From an uncultured Lachnospiraceae bacterium (GTDB taxonomy: Bacteria > Bacillota > Clostridia > Lachnospirales > Lachnospiraceae), in assembly GCA_902773445.1 (NCBI GenBank), contig CACYEU010000243.1:1-10977 (forward strand): DNA of 10,977 nt, in the 5' to 3' direction. Both the position numbers and the translations under genes were made by a program. Under the pieces are notes generated by a model, which did not search any database, was not told where the DNA came from, and saw only the letters and a program-made list of their open reading frames with translations. Positions 1 through 7,700 of the stretch are shown piece after piece. The first letter of the stretch is position 1. The number at the start of each line of letters is the position of its first letter.

Positions 1-2148
1 CTTCGCGTCAAACGCGTGAAGCGCGCAGGCTTCATCGCCTCTCTTGAGTTTGATGCCGCGGACACCGATCGAATTCTTTTTGTTCTCGGGAACCTCATCG
101 CCGTCAAAGCGCAGGAAATATCCCCGCTTTGTCTGGATCACAACGTCGCCGTTCTCATGAGCCGGTCTGACCGCCACGATCTCATCACCGTCGGCAAGCT
201 TGGATGCCGCGATATTGTATCTTGTCACGATAAACTCACTGCCGTCGACTTTCTTGATCATTCCGTTTTTGGTCAGGAAATACAGTTTCATGCCCTTGAG
301 TTTCTCCTCGTCGCAGATAAAGAGCACGCGCTGTCTGCCCGAGTCAAATCCGGTCACGTTGTCGATCGGGATACCTTTATCGCGGAATTTTGACCGCGGA
401 ATATCTGAGACTTTCGCAAGATGCATCATGCCGTCGTCTGTAAAGATACAGACCTTGCTGACATTGACGCACGGTGTGATAAACCGGCTCTCCTCGAGCG
501 CCGCCTCTTCATTGCGGCTGTAAGTTCCCATATCAAGCGTCTTGACATAGCCGAAGCGGTCCATCAGCAGCATCATGTTCTGACGGGCTACCGGCTTCTC
601 CTTGATCACGACTTCCTCGACATCGGCAAGTTCGGTCCGGCGCGGCCGTCCGTACTCTTTCCCGATCGCGTCGAGATCATCAATGATCACCTGTGCCATC
701 GCGTCGTAGTCGTTCAGGATCTTCTCATAGGCCGCGATATTGGCAAGTGTCTCCTCCTGCTTGGCAAGCAGGGCTTCAACTTCCAGACCGATCAGCTTTG
801 AGAGTCTCATCGCAAGCACGGCGTCAGCCTGCTTTTCGGTAAAGCGCAGCATCGCCGCCATCTTTTCGGAGATCGGAGACTTGAACCGGATGCCTTCCGT
901 CACGCCGTCGACCAGACAGCTCTTTGCCTGCGCGACAGTCTTTGATCCGCGAAGGATCTCGATGATCAGATCGATCACATCACACGCCTTGATCAGGCCT
1001 TCCTGGATCTCCTTGTTCTCGTTCTCTTTTTGCAGCAGATACTGATATTTGCGCGTCGTCGTCTCGAATCTGAAGTCGACATGATGCTCAATGATCTGTT
1101 TGAGTGACAGTGTCTTCGGTCTGCCCTGCGCGACGGCAAGCATATTGACACCGAAAGTGTCTTCAAGCCGCGTCTTCTTGTAGAGCAGATTCGTCAGATA
1201 ATCGACATCGGCGCCGCGTTTCAGCTCGATGACGATCCGCATGCCTTCTTTCGAAGACTGGTTCGAAATATCGGTGATCGCGCTGCCGGCATTGGTCTCG
1301 GCAATCGCCGCGATATCATTCAGGAATTTCGCAATACCGGATCCGATCATCGTATACGGGATCTCGGTGATGACCAGACGTTTCTTTCCGTTGCCTGCAT
1401 TCTCCACTTCGACTTTTCCGCGCAGCCTGATCTTGCCGGTTCCGGTCTTATAGATCTCAGCGAGATCCGATGTGTTCGCGATCACGCCGCCGGTCGGAAA
1501 ATCCGGTCCCTTGATATAGCGCATCAGCTGCTTCGTTGAAATCGAGCTGTCGCTCCTGATATATGCTTTGATACCGTTGACGACCTCGAGCAGATTGTGT
1601 GTCGGAATACTGGTCGCCATACCGACCGCGATGCCTTCCGCACCGTTGATCAGAAGGTTCGGAACCCGGAACGGAAGCACTGTCGGCTCCTTCTCTGTCT
1701 CATCGAAATTCGGCTGAAAATCAATGATGTCTTTGTCCATGTCGGACAGAGCGACATCCTGCGTGAATTTAGTCAGCCGCGCTTCGGTATAACGCATCGC
1801 CGCAGCGCCGTCACCTTCGATCGAACCGAAGTTGCCGTGTCCGTCGACCAGGGTCATGCCCTTTTTAAAATCCTGTGCCATCACGACCAGTGAATCGTAG
1901 ATCGAACTGTCGCCGTGCGGATGATATTTACCCATCGTATCGCCGACGATACGCGCGCATTTGCGGTAGGGTTTATCATAGCGGATCCCGAGTTCTCTCA
2001 TATCATAGAGAGTGCGCCGCTGTACCGGTTTGAGTCCGTCCCGCACATCGGGAAGCGCACGAGAAATGATGACGCTCATCGCGTAATCGATATATGATTT
2101 TTGCATGACATCGGAATACTCCGTGTGCAGCAGTTTTTCTTTGATCAT
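1..2148 (-). CDS. parC: Type IIA DNA topoisomerase subunit A, topoisomerase IV ParC-like (3' end cut by window edge)
   Basis: This is the DNA-cleaving and rejoining subunit of a type II topoisomerase, which pairs with the ATPase subunit encoded just upstream. The minus-strand frame is open from ATG at 2148 to the window edge, giving 716 residues without a stop, so only a short C-terminal tail is probably missing. Visible landmarks are the N-terminal IDYAMSVI motif (about 20-27), RRTLYDM, the HPHGDSSIYD helix (76-85), and AAMRYTEAR carrying the active-site Tyr120. The quinolone-contact positions are Ser81 and Asp85, the usual sensitive-type residues. A C-terminal beta-pinwheel begins after about residue 500, and GVRGIKL near 697 looks like a blade motif. 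I see no GyrA-box (QRRGGKG-like), which favours topoisomerase IV over gyrase. It starts 19 bp after the parE-like stop, behind a purine-rich but weak ribosome site, so it is probably co-transcribed. Many genomes label this type gyrA, and the label stays uncertain without a search. Confidence 0.9.
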   Translation of the reverse strand, partial: MIKEKLLHTEYSDVMQKSYIDYAMSVIISRALPDVRDGLKPVQRRTLYDMRELGIRYDKPYRKCARIVGDTMGKYHPHGDSSIYDSLVVMAQDFKKGMTLVDGHGNFGSIEGDGAAAMRYTEARLTKFTQDVALSDMDKDIIDFQPNFDETEKEPTVLPFRVPNLLINGAEGIAVGMATSIPTHNLLEVVNGIKAYIRSDSSISTKQLMRYIKGPDFPTGGVIANTSDLAEIYKTGTGKIRLRGKVEVENAGNGKKRLVITEIPYTMIGSGIAKFLNDIAAIAETNAGSAITDISNQSSKEGMRIVIELKRGADVDYLTNLLYKKTRLEDTFGVNMLAVAQGRPKTLSLKQIIEHHVDFRFETTTRKYQYLLQKENENKEIQEGLIKACDVIDLIIEILRGSKTVAQAKSCLVDGVTEGIRFKSPISEKMAAMLRFTEKQADAVLAMRLSKLIGLEVEALLAKQEETLANIAAYEKILNDYDAMAQVIIDDLDAIGKEYGRPRRTELADVEEVVIKEKPVARQNMMLLMDRFGYVKTLDMGTYSRNEEAALEESRFITPCVNVSKVCIFTDDGMMHLAKVSDIPRSKFRDKGIPIDNVTGFDSGRQRVLFICDEEKLKGMKLYFLTKNGMIKKVDGSEFIVTRYNIAASKLADGDEIVAVRPAHENGDVVIQTKRGYFLRFDGDEVPENKKNSIGVRGIKLKRGDEACALHAFDAK

Positions 2149-2167
2149 TCTGTCTTCCCTTTCCTGC

Positions 2168-4090
2168 TCAGGCATCGATCGTCGCTTCAACGGCATTCTC
2201 ATAGATAAATGCCTTGCGCGGCGGAACCTGTGTACCCATCAGCATCTCGGTCACCGACGAGGCCATTCTCGCGTCATCGATCTCGACCTTCTGCAGTATT
2301 CTCGTCTCGGGATCGAGTGTTGTCTCCCAGAGCTGGTCCGCGTCCATCTCACCGAGGCCCTTATAGCGCTGCAGTGTGAACGGTCCCTTGTGCTCCTTGC
2401 GGTATTTCGCGAGTGCCGCGTCATCGTAAAGGTATTCCTCCTCACCGTCCTTCGGCATCGCCTTATAGAGCGGCGGCATCGCGATATAGACATGCCCCTC
2501 AAAGATCAGATCGGGCATGAACCGATAGAACAAGGTCAGAAGCAGCGTCGAGATGTGAGCGCCGTCGACATCGGCATCAGCCATGATGATGATTTTGTCA
2601 TAGCGCAGCTTTGAAATGTCGAAGTCATTGCCGTATCCCTCCGAGAATCCGCAGCCGAACGCATTGATCATCGTCTTGATCTCGGCGTTGGCAAGGATCT
2701 TATCGATACTGGCTTTCTCGACATTCAGGATCTTGCCGCGGATCGGCAGGATCGCCTGATACTGACGATTGCGCGCGGTCTTGGCTGAACCGCCGGCAGA
2801 ATCACCCTCTACAATGAAGATTTCACATTTCGAAGCATCCTTGCTCTCGCAGTTGGCAAGTTTTCCGTTGCTATCGAAAGAATATTTTTGCGGCTTCAGC
2901 ATGCCGTCTTTGATCTTGGCTTCTTTCTTGCGGATCTTCGCGGCCTTCTGCGCGCATCCGATCACTTCTTTAAGAGCGTCAAGATTGCGGTCAAAATACA
3001 GTACGATCTCTTCGCCGGTCACCTTGCCGGCCGCGCGGGCAGCGTCCGGATTGTCGAGCTTCGTCTTCGTCTGTCCCTCGAACCGCGGATCAGGATGCTT
3101 GACCGAGACGATCGCGGTCATCCCGTTTCTGACATCGGCGCCGGTAAAGTTCTGGTCTTTATCTTTGAGAATGCCGAGGTCGCGCGCATACTGATTGATT
3201 ACAGTCGTGAACTGTGTCTTGAAACCGGTCAGATGCGTGCCGCCTTCGCTGTTGTAGATCGTATTGCAGAATCCGAGTACGGTCTCATGGAATTCATTGA
3301 CATACTGGATCGCGGCTTCGACCTGGATGCCTTCAGACTCGCCTTTAAAATAGATCGGTTCACAGACCGCTTCCATGTTCTGATTGAGTTCCTTGACAAA
3401 TCCGACAATGCCTTCCGGCTCATGGAAGACGACCGACTCTTTGGTCTCGCCGCGCATATCGTTAAATGTGATCGTCAGCTCCGGATTCAGATAAGCCGTC
3501 TCATGCAGGCGGCTCTTAATATCAGCGGCCCTGAACGTGATCTGATCAAAGATCTCATCGTCGGGCATGAAATTGACAAGCGTGCCGCGTTTTCTGGTCT
3601 TTCCGATCACCGGAAGCAGACCTTCTTTCGTCAGCTCCATCACAGGTTTTCCGCGCTCAAATCTGTCGTGATGGATCTTGCCGTCGCGGAAGATCTGAAC
3701 ATCCATATAAGATGAGAGCGCGTTGACGACCGATGAGCCGACGCCGTGAAGACCTCCGCTCGTCTTATAAGTCGTATTGTCAAACTTTCCTCCGGCATGC
3801 AGGGTCGTATAGACGACACGCTCTGCCGGCACGCCGGTCTCGTGCATATCGACCGGCACGCCGCGGCCGTTGTCCTCGATCGTCGCCGAGCCGTCGGCTT
3901 CAAGCGTCACGGTCACATCGGTACAGAATCCGGCCATATGCTCGTCGACCGCATTGTCGACGATCTCCGCGACCAGATGATTGAGTCCTTTCGTGCCGAC
4001 GCTTCCGATGTACATTCCCGGTCGCATCCGGACCGCTTCGAGTCCTTCGAGCACCTTTATATCTTTTGCGCCGTAATCAGCAGCTGCCAT
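2168..4090 (-). CDS. parE: Type IIA DNA topoisomerase ATPase subunit B, topoisomerase IV ParE-like
   Basis: This is the ATP-hydrolysing partner of the downstream ParC-like subunit. Its 640 residues match full-length GyrB/ParE proteins lacking the proteobacterial insert. The GHKL ATPase domain shows EIVDNAVDE (42-50, catalytic Glu42 and Mg-binding Asn46), EDNGRG (72-77) and the GGLHGVG lid (112-118). The transducer domain follows to about residue 390. The TOPRIM domain has EGDSAGG (428-434), a PIRGK loop (449-453; PLRGK is more usual) and the metal triad Asp505/Asp507/Asp509 in ADADVDGAH. QRYKGLGEM (574-582) is the C-terminal signature. The ATG at 4090 is preceded by AAAGGGG at 4102-4108, 11 bases away. 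It is first gene of the operon, behind a good extended -10 promoter. The sequence resembles the second type IIA enzyme of Lachnospiraceae more than their gyrase; that judgement is from memory of the family and not from a search. Confidence 0.93.
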   Translation of the reverse strand: MAAADYGAKDIKVLEGLEAVRMRPGMYIGSVGTKGLNHLVAEIVDNAVDEHMAGFCTDVTVTLEADGSATIEDNGRGVPVDMHETGVPAERVVYTTLHAGGKFDNTTYKTSGGLHGVGSSVVNALSSYMDVQIFRDGKIHHDRFERGKPVMELTKEGLLPVIGKTRKRGTLVNFMPDDEIFDQITFRAADIKSRLHETAYLNPELTITFNDMRGETKESVVFHEPEGIVGFVKELNQNMEAVCEPIYFKGESEGIQVEAAIQYVNEFHETVLGFCNTIYNSEGGTHLTGFKTQFTTVINQYARDLGILKDKDQNFTGADVRNGMTAIVSVKHPDPRFEGQTKTKLDNPDAARAAGKVTGEEIVLYFDRNLDALKEVIGCAQKAAKIRKKEAKIKDGMLKPQKYSFDSNGKLANCESKDASKCEIFIVEGDSAGGSAKTARNRQYQAILPIRGKILNVEKASIDKILANAEIKTMINAFGCGFSEGYGNDFDISKLRYDKIIIMADADVDGAHISTLLLTLFYRFMPDLIFEGHVYIAMPPLYKAMPKDGEEEYLYDDAALAKYRKEHKGPFTLQRYKGLGEMDADQLWETTLDPETRILQKVEIDDARMASSVTEMLMGTQVPPRKAFIYENAVEATIDA

Positions 4091-4145
4091 AAATCAAATA
4101 TCCCCTTTATTAACCAAAACAACAATATATACTATAAACCGATTT

Positions 4146-4174
4146 ATTATAACACAATATAAGGGTTTCGTCCA
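4146..4174 (-). promoter_or_regulatory. Sigma-A-type promoter of the parE-parC operon, extended -10
   Basis: Read on the minus strand, a perfect TATAAT (4146-4151) is preceded by TGT (4152-4154), an extended -10 element. The -35 candidate TGGACG (4169-4174) lies 17 bp upstream and matches the consensus at four of six positions. Transcription would begin close to 4140, leaving a leader of about 50 bases before the parE ATG. Confidence 0.7.
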
Positions 4175-4217
4175 TGCTTTTACTGTCTGAAAAGCGGTTG
4201 AATTTCTGATGTTTTTG

Positions 4218-4233
4218 TGTCATTCTTATGACA
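4218..4233. promoter_or_regulatory. Inverted repeat TGTCAT-N4-ATGACA upstream of superoxide reductase (candidate operator)
   Basis: Two perfect 6-bp arms, TGTCAT (4218-4223) and ATGACA (4228-4233), flank TCTT. It can also be read as TGTCA-N6-TGACA, the half-site length and spacing used by CRP/FNR-family dimers. It sits in the divergent gap, 76 bases before the superoxide reductase ATG and about 45 bases upstream of the parE -35. Binding by any protein is inferred from symmetry only. Confidence 0.4.
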
Positions 4234-4245
4234 GAGGAAGACTTA

Positions 4246-4266
4246 CAGAGTACTTGTCAGAGTACT
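4246..4266. repeat. 9-bp direct repeat CAGAGTACT, 12-bp period
   Basis: CAGAGTACT occurs at 4246-4254 and again at 4258-4266, separated by TGT. The second copy is embedded in the palindrome GAGTACTC (4260-4267). It lies between the 4218 inverted repeat and the superoxide reductase ribosome site. I could not place a convincing -35/-10 pair for that gene, so whether the repeat overlaps its promoter or lies in its leader is unclear. Confidence 0.4.
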
Positions 4267-4308
4267 CGTGTGAGAAATGGTAAATTAAAAGAAAAAGGAG
4301 GAATCAGT

Positions 4309-4683
4309 ATGAAATTCTTGAAATGTCAGAAATGTGGCGTCATTGTCGGATTGATCCAGGAAGCAGCAGACCCTGATGCATTCTGCGGAAGCGATATGGA
4401 AGAGCTGGTTCCGAACACCGAAGACGCGGCCGCAGAGAAACATGTCCCTGTCATTGAAATCGACGGACAGAACGTCAAGGTCACAGTCGGATCTGTCGAC
4501 CATCCGATGATCGATGCGCACTATATCCAGTGGATCGCACTTGAAACAGCCGAGGGCATGCAGCGCAAGCCTCTCGCGCCGGGCGATGCCCCGACCCGTT
4601 CATTCGCGCTGGCAGACGGCGACAAAGCTGTTGCCGCATATGCCTACTGCAATCTGCACGGACTCTGGAAGGCCGAAGCCTGA
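4309..4683 (+). CDS. dfx: Superoxide reductase (desulfoferrodoxin-like), centre I incomplete
   Basis: This cytosolic non-haem iron enzyme should reduce superoxide to hydrogen peroxide without making oxygen, a typical defence in anaerobes. The 124 residues match desulfoferrodoxin length. The catalytic centre II ligands are all present: His45 in EKHVPV with the neighbouring catalytic-type Lys44, His65 in HPM, His71, Cys114 and His117 in CNLHG. The N-terminal desulforedoxin-like part has C6xxC9 and Cys26, but the position that normally completes the CC pair is Phe25, so one of four centre-I iron ligands is missing. The ATG at 4309 has an ideal AAGGAGG (4295-4301) seven bases upstream; an in-frame ATG at 4228 would add 27 unrelated residues and put that ribosome site inside the gene. 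It is a single gene, divergent from parE and convergent with the protease. The electron donor, often rubredoxin, is not encoded in the window. Confidence 0.9.
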   Translation: MKFLKCQKCGVIVGLIQEAADPDAFCGSDMEELVPNTEDAAAEKHVPVIEIDGQNVKVTVGSVDHPMIDAHYIQWIALETAEGMQRKPLAPGDAPTRSFALADGDKAVAAYAYCNLHGLWKAEA

Positions 4684-4711
4684 TATCCATTTCTGAAGCA
4701 TGAACGATCAA

Positions 4712-4741
4712 AAGGGCTGCCGCATTGAAGCGGCAGCCCTT
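4712..4741. terminator. Intrinsic terminator between convergent genes
   Basis: A perfect 12-bp stem (AAGGGCTGCCGC at 4712-4723 paired with 4730-4741) closes a 6-base loop. It lies 28 bp after the superoxide reductase stop and 22 bp after the protease stop. In the minus-strand direction the stem is followed by TTTT, a fair intrinsic terminator for the protease. In the plus direction only TTATCT follows, so termination there is plausible but weaker. Confidence 0.8.
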
Positions 4742-4763
4742 ATCTGTCAGTTGCTGATCAGAA

Positions 4764-7700
4764 TCAGTCAATGATCGCCTGACTGAAGTGATACTGGTTG
4801 TAAATGTCGGTGAACCGGTACATTCCGTAGAAATCGTTGGCCAGTTCGACATAGCTGATCTCGGGTTCGCCCTTGACGACCAGCTGGTCGCCGATCATAT
4901 AGCTGTCTTCATACTTGCCTTTGTAGCTGTAATAGTCGGCAAGGAAATCGATCCTGTCGCCGTCCTTCAGCTTGACCAGATTCTTCGCAACGGTTTCCGT
5001 CACTTTCGTGTCATACACATACTGCGCGCCGATGATCTTGCCGTCAGGCTCTTTGTCGGTGAACTCAACGAGAAGATTCGCGCGCTGATCGTTCAGCTTG
5101 ACCGGAATATGGCCGGTAACTGAATAGGTCTTGCCGTCGCTGACAGTACCGTCATAGTAGTAAGCAACTTCCTGGCCGTTGACTGCGATCCATGCGTTGG
5201 GCTTTGTCACAACAAGATTGCCCTTCTTGTCGAAGCTGAAATCATTGGAACGTCCGAGGTCGACATATCCCTCACCGTCATCGACAAACATCGCGAATTG
5301 AAGGTCGGTGATCAGATCCCACTGATCCTCTTCGAGATGCATCTTGAGTGAGCCGTCTTCCAGTTTTTCCCAGACAAGCTTCGTGTCGTCGAACTGATTG
5401 TCGACAAGCCATTTGGTCAGTTCTTCATCGTCAAATCCCTCGGCATTCATGAAGTCAACGTTATCCTGATTCAGACCTTCGATATTGCCGCGTCCGCCGA
5501 TCAGCTGTCCGATCAGCTGATTGAGCTGCGCCGGATCGACTGTGCCGGCCGATGAGCCGCCTGAGGAACCGCCGCCTGAACCCAGGATGTCGAACAGCGA
5601 TCCGAACGGTGATCCGCCGGAGGAGCCGCCGCCGGCGACCTGTCCGCCGGTCTCGACCTTCGCGAACTGTTTGATGCACTTAGAATAGTCAGAACTGATG
5701 CCGATCTCATCATACATCTTAGCCATCGCGTCGACCGCTCTGGCTGATCTGTATGGGAAGTAGATCGACAGACCGTATGAGTTCGTCATATTGGCAGATG
5801 TATTGTTGTATTTGATCGCGCCGAGAAGCTTATTCGCAAGCGCCTTGCTGGCCTTTGTGTCAAGGTTCTTGGCCATGTGGACCAGGTCGACCTGATCGAT
5901 GCCCTGCCCGCGTGCGAACTCGCGTGATTTCGTCCGCGCTTCCGCAACTTTCGAGTAGTTCGCGGTCTCGTCATCTTTTTTGGTCGATGTGATCATCTTG
6001 CTCGTATCGGTTGCAAACGTCGAGAACGCATCGGGCGCTGTCGCTGTCAGTTCCGCAAGGTCGACAAGTGATAATGTCGTCCCCTGTCCCGGACAGGATT
6101 TCCCGCAGGCCGTGACGAAATCGTCAGCGATCTGCTTGCCGAGGCTTAAGGTCGGCATTGAAGGATCCGCCTCAAGATTAGTCAGCCATCTGGTGTAGTA
6201 CCAGCCGATGCCGGGCTCCGATTCCTCGGATGCGATCATGTAATCCGCATAGTCGCTGAGCATCAGTCCGGTCTCGAATGTCGCCATCAGGCATGCATCA
6301 AATCCGATGAAATCAAATTTTACGCCGCCTTTCTTGAGCGCGCTGTTGATACCGGCCAGTGTCATGGAACCGGTTCTCGGATACTTCTCGTCATAGCCGT
6401 ATCCGCTCATCGATCCGCCGCCGTGATCCCAGAAGATCAGCTCATTGCGGTTGGCCGGGAAATTCTTTGCGCAGTACTGGATAAAGCCTGCGAGAAGTTC
6501 CGGATTCGTCATCGACGAATTGCCGACATTTGACTCGAGCAATTTCATGCTTCCGTCCTGAAGTTTGTAGATCTGGTTGACCTTGCTGCTGATGACATTG
6601 TTGCGCCACTGTCTGCAGCCGCCGGTCAATGCAACGATATTGACATTCTTTCCGGTCTTGGCCTGCAGCATCTCGTTCAGATCGGATGTCGCCATGGCCG
6701 TGCGTGACTCAAGGTCGGTTCCGCACATATAGACCATGATCGTAACTTTATCAGTGCCGTCGCCTTTGATGACTGTGCGCTTTTTCTTCGCCGCCGAATC
6801 AACACTGCTGTCGAGTGTTCCGACATTTGATTTTCCGTCGAGCCATCCGCCGTAACTGCCGGATCCGCCTGCTGTGCCGGATCCGCCGCCGAGCAGTGAC
6901 TGGATCAGATCGATACCGCTCTGTGAACTTGACGATGTCTGACTGCCTGAACCGCCGCCGAGAAGTCCGCCGGAGCCGCTGCTGCTTCCGCCGGAGCCTC
7001 CGCCGAACAGATTGCCGAGAAGATGCTTGCCGCCGCCGAATACAAAGAACAGTATTGCCGCGACGATAAGAATCATCATCAGCTTGCTTTTGCCGCCGCC
7101 ACCGCCGCCGGAGCTTCCGGAGCCTCCGAGAAGTCCGTTCGATCCGCCGTTATTGCCTCCGCCGGAACCGCCGAGGAGACCGTTTGAACCGCCGCTGTTG
7201 CCTCCGCCGTTGTTGCCTCCGGCGCTTCCCTGACCGAGAAGCTGACCCAAAGCGCCGAGTCCTGAGCTTCCTGAGCTTGAACCTCCTGAATTCGAACTGC
7301 CTGACGACTGTCCTCCCGAACCGCCGAGAAGCTGGCCGAGTCCGCCAAGTCCTGAAGAGCCCTGATTGCTGCTCTGTCCGCCCGAACCGCCGAGAAGCTG
7401 CCCGAGTGTGTCAAGTCCCGAGGATCCCTGATTGCTGCTCTGTCCGCCCGAACCGCCGAGAAGCTGACCGAGCCCTCCGAGTCCCGAAGAACCCTGATTG
7501 CTGTGGCCGCCCCCTGTCAGCTGCTGAAGCGTGTTGAGACCCTGGATCACGTCGCCGAGATCACGGTCGTCTCCTTCGCCGGGAGTGACATCTTCACTTC
7601 CCTCGAGCTTGCCGGAGCCTTCTTCCTTTCCTGCTGCCTCATCCGGATTAAGGAACTGTTCGCCGTCGCCGCTTCCGACCGGCCCTGTGCCGAGTCCTTC

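Noticed and set aside
421..801. Plus-strand open frames opposite the parC-like gene, including 16-393, 421-801 and 2105-2614
   Set aside because: All are mirror frames of conserved ParC/ParE coding sequence, with no ribosome sites or recognisable products.
2888..3715. Long plus-strand open frame (275 codons) opposite the parE-like gene
   Set aside because: It is antisense to strongly conserved topoisomerase sequence, has no domain I recognise, and its openness follows from the G/C-biased codon use of the real gene.
4228..4308. In-frame upstream ATG extending the superoxide reductase by 27 residues
   Set aside because: It starts inside the candidate operator, adds residues unlike any desulfoferrodoxin, and a textbook AAGGAGG sits seven bases before the ATG at 4309.
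7012..7233. Pro-rich plus-strand open frame
   Set aside because: Polyproline arises from reading the Gly/Ser-rich protease codons on the opposite strand.
7302..7499. Regular 66-bp repeats as a CRISPR array
   Set aside because: The units are contiguous without unique spacers, stay in frame within the protease gene and encode a conserved 22-residue unit.
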